Positions 45,964-52,798 of a DNA stretch of 64,000 nt are shown in pieces. A program made the position numbers and the translations under genes. How positions within the stretch are numbered: position 1 is the first letter of the stretch; each line of letters opens with the position of its first letter. The stretch is taken from IMG/VR virus record IMGVR_UViG_3300028423_000861, positions 1 to 64,000 of that record. The stretch is one strand, 5' to 3'. The notes beneath the pieces were generated by a model. It was not told the DNA's origin. It searched no databases and worked only from the letters and a program-made list of their open reading frames with translations. This DNA comes from a virus.

Positions 45964-46143
45964 TTATCCTAGAAAAGTATCGATAATTCTTAACCAGAGT
46001 TCAAAACATCCCCATACCCATAGTGCTGGGAGGAAGAATATAAGAAATAGTGCAGCAACAATTGGTTGTCTTACAAAACAATAATAACCGCCCCAAACTG
46101 TGGGAACGATGAATATTAAGAATAGGATTAAAATTTCAAGCAT
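45964..46143 (-). CDS. Small membrane protein, 59 aa
   Basis: ATG at 46143 opens a 59-residue frame with two hydrophobic helices (LEILILFLIFIVPTVWGGYY and IVAALFLIFFLPALWVWGC). A good promoter lies immediately upstream. Its stop is 11 bases from the end of the plus-strand terminator. Function unknown. Confidence 0.6.
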   Translation of the reverse strand: MLEILILFLIFIVPTVWGGYYCFVRQPIVAALFLIFFLPALWVWGCFELWLRIIDTFLG

Positions 46144-46149
46144 GATTAA

Positions 46150-46178
46150 TTAATAACAAATATTACGTGCAAAGTCAA
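46150..46178 (-). promoter_or_regulatory. Sigma70-like promoter
   Basis: TTGACT (46178-46173), 17 bases, TATTAA (46155-46150). The TGA in the -35 box is the stop of the 397-residue virion gene. It would drive the small membrane protein and the transporter. Confidence 0.65.
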
Positions 46179-47368
46179 TCAATTATTCCAAGCAAACGCA
46201 ATTCTTCTTCCTCTTGTTCTTGTCTGGTTCGCATGTTTACCTCCAACAAGAATTCCTCGTCTTCTTTGCGTTGCCTGTGTTCGCGCATGTCAAAATGTTT
46301 GACTGCACCGGAACCCGACATAAATTTGACATCCGCTGATCCACCAGTTGATTTCTTTTTCTGATGAACATATCTTGCTTTGGGTCCGGGTTTTATCTTG
46401 TAATTGCCTAAACCTAGCATGTCATTTAGGAACAAATGATCTTCCAACTCGGCAATTTCTCTTGCTGTTGTTCCTTGATCGAATACATTTGGAAGTTCAA
46501 GTTCGATAGGTTCTAGTGGTGGATTGTTTGCAACAACAATTTCGCCATCTGGTTTATCTCTATAAACAACTGTTACATGTCCACGACCGTCAATTCCAAT
46601 CGTGCCTTTTGAAAGGTGATCAAGCTTGTTGAGTTTTTCTTGCTCAACTCGATCCAGCATGTCCTGGACTTTTTTAAGGTAGTCCATGGGCTGGAAATAG
46701 TCATCCGGGTCAAATTTAGGTGGTTCAAACGTAGTGGTTTGAGCAGGACGACGTCGTGGAATACGTGCCCCGCCACGTCCAAATTCCAATCCTTTTGTTT
46801 CAAGACCGGCCTCACCATCAATAATTAGGCCGCCTTGTGTACCGTCACCAGTTGTAAATGTGACGTTTATATTTCCTTGTCCGTCTGTTACAATTCCGCC
46901 AGTTGAAATGTAATTGAATGATATAACTTCGAATGCATCGCCATCAATAATTGGGCCGCCAGAACCTATATGATATCTAATTGTATTGACACTTGCTGAA
47001 CCACCAAGTGATATATTAGAATCAACAACAGGTGTTACGCTGTAATCAATATCAGCCTGGCCGCCAATTAACACACCGCCTGTGCCAGCAAACAATGGAC
47101 TAAATGTGATCAGTCCAGAACCGTCAGTAATTAATCCGCCTGTTCCTGAGAATCGGAATGCATAATATGCATCTGCAACACCGCCAATAACAAGGCCACC
47201 ACCCTCTACACCAGCATTAACGCCTTGCACAATAATAGCTTCGCCACCAAAAACAAGATCGCCAAGAATAGGCTCAATAAAACCTTGCGTGGATATACCC
47301 AGTCCGTCAGGACTAGATATACCCTGTGTTGCAATATCTCTGGAAGTTCCCTTCTTTCCGTCGACCAT
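46175..47368 (-). CDS. Putative virion protein with glycine-rich beta repeats, 397 aa
   Basis: Residues about 45-205 hold roughly seven degenerate repeats of 20-27 residues, each centred on GG[LIV][IV]xxGxA[DS] (for example GGLVIGGVADAYY, GGLITDGSGLITF, GGVLIGGQADIDY), suggesting a stacked beta fold. The second half is charged, with a helical segment (PMDYLKKVQDMLDRVEQEKL) and a very acidic end. It follows other virion genes in one operon, so a tail or neck component is likely. No family recognised. Confidence 0.72.
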   Translation of the reverse strand: MVDGKKGTSRDIATQGISSPDGLGISTQGFIEPILGDLVFGGEAIIVQGVNAGVEGGGLVIGGVADAYYAFRFSGTGGLITDGSGLITFSPLFAGTGGVLIGGQADIDYSVTPVVDSNISLGGSASVNTIRYHIGSGGPIIDGDAFEVISFNYISTGGIVTDGQGNINVTFTTGDGTQGGLIIDGEAGLETKGLEFGRGGARIPRRRPAQTTTFEPPKFDPDDYFQPMDYLKKVQDMLDRVEQEKLNKLDHLSKGTIGIDGRGHVTVVYRDKPDGEIVVANNPPLEPIELELPNVFDQGTTAREIAELEDHLFLNDMLGLGNYKIKPGPKARYVHQKKKSTGGSADVKFMSGSGAVKHFDMREHRQRKEDEEFLLEVNMRTRQEQEEEELRLLGIID

Positions 47369-47980
47369 TTAATTGGTCCTTGTTACGGTAACATCACCAT
47401 CACCATTATCAGTAATTGTTTGTTGAATATCAGCTGCATTACGTGAAGTAGATGTAACATTGAGGGGGTTGTTTACATCCAAGCCATGTATTTTCCAAAC
47501 TTCGTCAATTTGAAGAACACTGTCAATACCAAGTTCAGCACCAATCTGACGGCCACCTTCAACGAGTGTAGATGTATTGAAGTTAACGGTGATCTTGTGT
47601 TCGCCTTCGCTGGGCAGAACAGGGTCATCACCTTCACGTGTGAACACGTTGCCAGTGATTGTAAGAATGTGGTCACCTTCCCAACTACGAATCCTCCATC
47701 CATTTTCCAAGAAGAATGTTGAACCTAGGATTCGATTACCTGGCAACGGGTCACCACCAATAACACTTATAGCTTCTTCATATTTTGCATTTTCAGCAGA
47801 AAGCAACCATTCTTTCCAGTTAGAATATACATCTACACGGAAATCGATTTCTGTTTCACCATCATTAATCAAAATAAGCTTGTTGGGACCGTCAAAGGTA
47901 ACTTTCTGGCCACCGTATGTACCACTTTCAGGATCATAAGCTTCCCAGAAGGTCCAATTTGCAAAATATAGTGATAACAC
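47369..47980 (-). CDS. Putative tail or baseplate protein, 203 aa
   Basis: A beta-rich protein with the block KVTFDGPNKLILINDGETEI followed by a tryptophan-rich WKEWLL stretch and EGDDPVLPSEGEHKITVNFN. This pattern occurs in virion proteins of many tailed phages and I assign it by that and by position. It abuts the 397-residue gene. Confidence 0.72.
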   Translation of the reverse strand: MLSLYFANWTFWEAYDPESGTYGGQKVTFDGPNKLILINDGETEIDFRVDVYSNWKEWLLSAENAKYEEAISVIGGDPLPGNRILGSTFFLENGWRIRSWEGDHILTITGNVFTREGDDPVLPSEGEHKITVNFNTSTLVEGGRQIGAELGIDSVLQIDEVWKIHGLDVNNPLNVTSTSRNAADIQQTITDNGDGDVTVTRTN

Positions 47981-47992
47981 GTCGTTACTCGC

Positions 47993-49627
47993 TTATAATA
48001 GTATTTCTTCCCAATTGATCGCAGCTATTACATCTGCATTGGTCCCCCCCAAGACTTCTACCGTTATAGTAAACACTATACCTGTAGCATTATCGCCTTT
48101 AAGAAATGCTTCAAAACTATGCAGATCTCTTGGTGCAATGTCTTGCACAAATTCAGTTTTATCAGCAGAAACAAAAAGTGTTACTATTTGATGTAATTTA
48201 TTTGGATCAATCGAAGTTGATGATGTATCTAACTCAGCAATACTGTTCGGTTTATGACTCGTAAAATTATGACCAGTTAAGCCATCCGTTGTTCCCGCCC
48301 GCAGCCTAAATGCTACAGGTGCCCCTCCTGTATTTGTTATATTTGCCAATGAAATACTTGTTCCTCTGATTAGTGAGCTGTTTAAAATTCCATTCATTGT
48401 GACTTTTGGTCGTATAGATATGAGTGGTACCTCACCAGAAGATGTCTGTATTGTTTGAACTGTATTATTGGATGATGAATGTTTGTCACCTCCTATTTTA
48501 ACACCAGAAGAATGTTTCACGCTTGCACATACAAATCTTATTTCACTAGAACTGGCTGCGGCTGATGTATTCTCTTGTTCCACTCTTATAGGTAGAGTTG
48601 CTGTTCTCATATATGGAAATTCAGCAGTGGGATCGTTTGCATTTTCGATTATGTGGGCAGTAATCCTAGAGCCACCAGGTTCAACAATACCAAAACGAAT
48701 ACGTCCTGAACCCAACCACTGTAAATCGATCCAATAGATATTCGGCGCGGTGGGATCTAACTCAAAACCAATACTATCACGTCCATCTAGAGAATCTTTA
48801 TTCCATTGATCTTGAGGAATTCTTGTTTCAATAATTGAGCCAGAAACACTTGAACGTAAAACAATATTTAATTGTGTTCCGTCTAACTCCCAATAAACAC
48901 CATCATTGTCATTATAATATCCCCAACGGCGGCGGACACCGTTCTTACCAGAATCTCCACAACGTATTGAGAATTCTGCTACATGCCCTACGCCAGGAAC
49001 ATATGGGTGATTAAAATGGCTTGTTCTTTTTGCAAGATCACCAGATGCGGTTCCGTTTGATAACAATACTGTACCGGAAGCAGTTTCATAGCCCACCGTT
49101 GCTCCGCCAACTTCTTGATCATAAAATAAATCTGGCCTGCTATCGTATGCAAAACGATAATCTTTAATACTCTGTGGCTCACCAACAGACATTGTTCCAA
49201 ACGAACCAAAAACAGGAGAACCATCAGTGAAGGTATTTAATGTTGCACCAAAACGGTCAATTCTTTGTTGGAAACTTGGATTCTCCGGATCTGTTATAAC
49301 CATGTTTTGGTAATCATATTCATGTCCGGGATAAGCAGTTGTGATATTAACAGATGCTTGTGTAACATTGTTTATTTCTAGATTTTCGTTATTTTCAAAA
49401 GTTCCATTAACTTCTTTAAGCCATATGAGTCCGGTATTTGGTGCAAACCCTTCCGTAACTTCAGATGTGATAATGCCTGATGCTCCAGAAGTTGCTCCAG
49501 TAACAGTACTTCCTATTCCAAAACTTCCGGTTTTATTGTCATACTGTATGAGAACTCTAGCAACAGTTGAAATTCTTTTACCTGTGCTTTGTGGTGGCAC
49601 TCTTACAAATGATGCTCCATGACTCAT
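47993..49627 (-). CDS. Putative virion structural protein, 544 aa
   Basis: A beta-rich protein with an N-terminal module (GIGSTVTGATSGASGIITSE) of the kind seen in T4-like baseplate or fibre proteins, a central lectin-like region with many aromatic residues, and a conserved-looking C-terminus (ADVIAAINWEEILL). A late-like octamer lies 29 bases above its ATG. Exact role not assignable by eye. Confidence 0.78.
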   Translation of the reverse strand: MSHGASFVRVPPQSTGKRISTVARVLIQYDNKTGSFGIGSTVTGATSGASGIITSEVTEGFAPNTGLIWLKEVNGTFENNENLEINNVTQASVNITTAYPGHEYDYQNMVITDPENPSFQQRIDRFGATLNTFTDGSPVFGSFGTMSVGEPQSIKDYRFAYDSRPDLFYDQEVGGATVGYETASGTVLLSNGTASGDLAKRTSHFNHPYVPGVGHVAEFSIRCGDSGKNGVRRRWGYYNDNDGVYWELDGTQLNIVLRSSVSGSIIETRIPQDQWNKDSLDGRDSIGFELDPTAPNIYWIDLQWLGSGRIRFGIVEPGGSRITAHIIENANDPTAEFPYMRTATLPIRVEQENTSAAASSSEIRFVCASVKHSSGVKIGGDKHSSSNNTVQTIQTSSGEVPLISIRPKVTMNGILNSSLIRGTSISLANITNTGGAPVAFRLRAGTTDGLTGHNFTSHKPNSIAELDTSSTSIDPNKLHQIVTLFVSADKTEFVQDIAPRDLHSFEAFLKGDNATGIVFTITVEVLGGTNADVIAAINWEEILL

Positions 49628-49655
49628 TGATTAATCCTTTTTATATCATTCGAGT

Positions 49656-49663
49656 TATTTATC
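49656..49663 (-). promoter_or_regulatory. Late-promoter-like octamer GATAAATA
   Basis: GATAAATA on the minus strand 29 bases before the 544-residue virion gene, flanked by AACTCG as at 55808. Confidence 0.55.
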
Positions 49664-49678
49664 CGGTAAATATAATTG

Positions 49679-50281
49679 ATGTTTTACCGTGACCCCAATA
49701 ACCGCTTGGGCTACATGCCCGTTCCAAAAAATGCAAGTTCTACTCATAGTGCCTTTTTTCAAAAAAACGGCTGGACGAGAGAGGATGAGTTTGATAAACA
49801 TGTAGATTTGTTTAGTCATATTCAGGATCCCTGGAAGAGATTCAAGAAAGGCATGGCTCAGCTTGCTTGGATTAATAATGAGCGCAATTTCACTGCGGTC
49901 AGAAAAGGTCCATTTTTTAAGATGATCTTTTTTAATCCACACATCATGCCTATCAGTATGCAATTTAGCGAAGTTGTCGATCGAGTTCATTTCATTCCCA
50001 TTGATTCAAGACATTCAACCGAAGAGCTAACCAATCACTGGCTTAGAGAAAAAGGAGTAGATCTTGAAATCAGTCGTAACGATCGAAAACACGAGGCAAA
50101 TGTTCGTAAACGTGCTTATCAAGTTGAAACTGATGAATATTTTGAAACTCACTATTCTTATAAACGATATGTTCTTGAATTACACGAGCGTGATTTTGAA
50201 TTGTGGCGTGCAGCACATCGTTACTATGAATTACCTGAGCCAAAAACCAACTGGCTTCAGAAATTTCTGAAACGAATTTGA
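49679..50281 (+). CDS. Sulfotransferase-like protein, 200 aa
   Basis: The N-terminus GYMPVPKNASSTHSAFF matches the 5'-phosphosulfate-binding loop (PKNASST) of carbohydrate sulfotransferases that use PAPS. A further VDRVHFIPIDSR segment and an acidic helical C-terminus follow. It may modify host surface sugars or phage glycoconjugates. It is on the plus strand among minus-strand virion genes and overlaps the convergent gene by 25 bases. ATG at 49679. Confidence 0.72.
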   Translation: MFYRDPNNRLGYMPVPKNASSTHSAFFQKNGWTREDEFDKHVDLFSHIQDPWKRFKKGMAQLAWINNERNFTAVRKGPFFKMIFFNPHIMPISMQFSEVVDRVHFIPIDSRHSTEELTNHWLREKGVDLEISRNDRKHEANVRKRAYQVETDEYFETHYSYKRYVLELHERDFELWRAAHRYYELPEPKTNWLQKFLKRI

Positions 50282-50826
50282 ACGTCCGCATAAAATGCTC
50301 GTTTGTCTCCGGGCAAGCTTTCAACTAGATCACGAACAAATTTACTGTCTGGATCATAAGCAAATACCTGATAATGACCGTGTACTCCGTCATCATCTTC
50401 ACTCATGACATCTTCGATCATTTCGTAAGTTCTTAACCAGTTCATCTTCATTTCACGATCTGGAAACCAACGTAACGGTATGCCTATCTGTTCTTGCTCC
50501 AATTCGTCCGCTTTTTTCTTGAGTGATTTTAGACACAATTCTAATGCATCATAATTGAGGAATCCACTTTCTTCAAAAACAATGCAGTGTGCAATCCATT
50601 TGCTTCCAGATGTTTGTGTCCATATAACATCACCCAACTTGGGTGGTTCTACTTCATAATTTTCATTTGTTGCAAACATATTATAAAGACTCTGACGAAC
50701 ATCTGGGTTCTTTTTCATAACTGTTTTTTCAATAGGCAGATGCGAATCACTGCCTACGCTTGCCGGGTAAGCAAGAATCTGATGTCCTTTTTCTAAAAAG
50801 TCACCTTCACCATATAGGATTTTCAT
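50257..50826 (-). CDS. Macro-domain-like protein, 189 aa
   Basis: The N-terminus ILYGEGDFLEKGHQILAYPA and the order of later blocks (GDVIWTQTSGSKWIAHCIVF; NYDALELCLKSLKKKADELE; IGIPLRW) fit a macro domain, which binds or hydrolyses ADP-ribose and its conjugates. The usual glycine-rich ADP-ribose loop is not obvious, so activity is uncertain. In a phage with heavy NAD+ investment an ADP-ribose-related role is attractive. Confidence 0.6.
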   Translation of the reverse strand: MKILYGEGDFLEKGHQILAYPASVGSDSHLPIEKTVMKKNPDVRQSLYNMFATNENYEVEPPKLGDVIWTQTSGSKWIAHCIVFEESGFLNYDALELCLKSLKKKADELEQEQIGIPLRWFPDREMKMNWLRTYEMIEDVMSEDDDGVHGHYQVFAYDPDSKFVRDLVESLPGDKRAFYADVQIRFRNF

Positions 50827-51257
50827 TAACTAATTTCCTGTTCTGTAAATGCCGACGGAAAATGTGTTCCTAACTCTGGATCAAATCCGCCCCCTTCTTT
50901 AACCCATGCTTCTTTACGCACAACAACTGGCATTCCCTTAGGATGTATGTCCCAAACAAACGTGAATCCCTCCCAGTTCATTCCCATGTTTGAATCAAGT
51001 TGTTCATCAATAATTTCATAGAGAGCTTTTAACTCTGGTGTCATCAGATGTTCAAGATCACGGGCATCATATTTGAGTATCTTAAACATCGCTTCACGCA
51101 GCCTACGCCGGTGCAAAATTTTTGATTTGCTTCCATCTGGAAGTGTCTGCCATTCTATTTTGGCTGCTTCCACGAATTGTTCTTCTGTTAAAACATCGTC
51201 AAATTTATCAACACCTCGCGCGACGTTGAGTAGTTTATCCATATCCGATTCTGTCAT
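50826..51257 (-). CDS. Hypothetical protein, 143 aa
   Basis: An alpha-helical protein with a conserved-looking tryptophan region (GMNWEGFTFVWDIHPKGMPV). It shares a base with the macro-like gene and overlaps the homing endonuclease by 4 bases. Function unknown. Confidence 0.66.
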   Translation of the reverse strand: MTESDMDKLLNVARGVDKFDDVLTEEQFVEAAKIEWQTLPDGSKSKILHRRRLREAMFKILKYDARDLEHLMTPELKALYEIIDEQLDSNMGMNWEGFTFVWDIHPKGMPVVVRKEAWVKEGGGFDPELGTHFPSAFTEQEIS

Positions 51258-52747
51258 TGATTATTCCTTTTATAAATGTATATATCATTACCTGCATCCC
51301 ATATACGATTATAACCGTTTATTTTCATGTTATCCCAGGCAGATAATTTTTCATCAAATATCTCTAGTTTATTTACTAGTTTGTGCTTCTGAAATTTCAT
51401 ACGATTGTGCAATGTTTTCCAATCTTCTATTACCCAAAAATTTGGATTTGAACGGCGTTCATATTCAAATCCCATGTTTTTATATACGTTGCCAGAGGCA
51501 TAACGAAGGTCTGCATAACTTATTATGGCTGGATCGTCATACAGTTGTTTAAAAGTTTTGAAAATTTTATTCGCTCCACCCACTACATAATGATATTTTT
51601 TTGTTGCTAATCGAATAATTTCAAATTGAAATCTTCTATCAAAACGAGGCTTTCTAAATGTCATGACTTGTGTTAGTTCATTGTCATGATACAAACCTAG
51701 CTTTATAGATGAATTGGCATATCCTTGTAAGTGATTCTGATTTAAAAATTCTCTTGCTTCAGATGTATTAATTTCTTTTACAACGCATTTCCTTGCTTGT
51801 ATTTGCTTATTGACTCCAATATGATTGGCAATCATCGATTTCCAAATATCATTAGACCTATCAGAAATCCATTCATTTTCAAAAATCTGAAAAAGTTTTA
51901 TATTTTTCTTAACTGACGATTCATATTTTTTATAATGATAATTTTTAGGTAAATTTCTAGCTTCTGAATGCCAATACAGTCCATGGTATTCTATTGCAAT
52001 ACTATAATCTGGTAAAAATATATCCAGTTCATATTTATTATCTAAAGGTTTACGCCTATTTTCCAAAATTTCAATATTGTTATCTAGTGATTTAATATAT
52101 TTCACTATCTCTTTTTCTGAACGGTGTTGGCTGATATCTAATCCAACTCTTTTGAAGATTTTTGAAAGATGACTTTGAGAAATACCTGTATCATTGTATA
52201 TTTGTCTTTTTTCCGTATTAGACAAGTAATCAATATCAGATAAAAGCTCTATAGCACCAGGCTTTAAGTGTGCTTGCTGATAATAAACGCCGTATTTGTC
52301 TAATGCATTCTTCTTTTTTCTTTCCTGAACTTCTGGCAATTGAGAAGCATTCAATACTCCATATTTTTTATTCATATATTTTTTTGAATCAGTTAAAACA
52401 CACCGTGTTCCGTGTTTTTTCATAGTGGTTTTTTCTATTTTTTCTCTTGTATTTTTGTGCTTCTGAGAGCAGGAATTAGAACAAAATTCAACCCTTCCTT
52501 TCCCGTGTATTCTTGCATACGGCATTGGGTTGTTGCATGTTAGGCATTTTTTAACATCATACATATCATTTAATATGTAATGACAGCGATGAGAAAATGA
52601 AACATCTGCTGGCAGGAAATCAGTTAGGTTGATTATCTTCTCATATTTGTCCTTCAAATCGTTCTTATCAAACCACGATGTAGTTATATTCGAATTAAAT
52701 GCACCAGAAGATTTTAGAAGGTGTTGTTTTATAAACTCTTTCATCAA
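51254..52747 (-). CDS. Hef-like homing endonuclease, 497 aa
   Basis: A free-standing homing endonuclease candidate. The N-terminal part has a CxxC zinc ribbon (CLTCNNPMPYARIHGKG then FCSNSCSQKH) and repeated KYGV-type DNA-binding segments. The centre has a Vsr/PD-(D/E)xK-like core (YELDIFLPDYSIAIEYHGLY, then KKNIKLFQIFENEW). It is AT-richer than its neighbours and carries its own late octamer, both marks of a mobile gene inserted between virion operons. Confidence 0.85.
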   Translation of the reverse strand: MMKEFIKQHLLKSSGAFNSNITTSWFDKNDLKDKYEKIINLTDFLPADVSFSHRCHYILNDMYDVKKCLTCNNPMPYARIHGKGRVEFCSNSCSQKHKNTREKIEKTTMKKHGTRCVLTDSKKYMNKKYGVLNASQLPEVQERKKKNALDKYGVYYQQAHLKPGAIELLSDIDYLSNTEKRQIYNDTGISQSHLSKIFKRVGLDISQHRSEKEIVKYIKSLDNNIEILENRRKPLDNKYELDIFLPDYSIAIEYHGLYWHSEARNLPKNYHYKKYESSVKKNIKLFQIFENEWISDRSNDIWKSMIANHIGVNKQIQARKCVVKEINTSEAREFLNQNHLQGYANSSIKLGLYHDNELTQVMTFRKPRFDRRFQFEIIRLATKKYHYVVGGANKIFKTFKQLYDDPAIISYADLRYASGNVYKNMGFEYERRSNPNFWVIEDWKTLHNRMKFQKHKLVNKLEIFDEKLSAWDNMKINGYNRIWDAGNDIYIYKRNNQ

Positions 52748-52758
52748 GACCTCAGAAT

Positions 52759-52784
52759 AAAAGCGTGGTAAATTACCACGCTTT
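52759..52784 (-). terminator. Terminator between the 988-aa virion gene and the homing endonuclease
   Basis: A near-perfect palindrome (AAAGCGTGGTAA with TTACCACGCTTT) followed by TTATT; symmetrical, so it may work in both directions. The octamer of the endonuclease overlaps its edge. Confidence 0.75.
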
Positions 52785-52792
52785 TATTTATC
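52785..52792 (-). promoter_or_regulatory. Late-promoter-like octamer GATAAATA of the homing endonuclease
   Basis: GATAAATA on the minus strand directly abutting the terminator hairpin, about 40 bases before the endonuclease ATG. Confidence 0.5.
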
Positions 52793-52798
52793 TTGATA

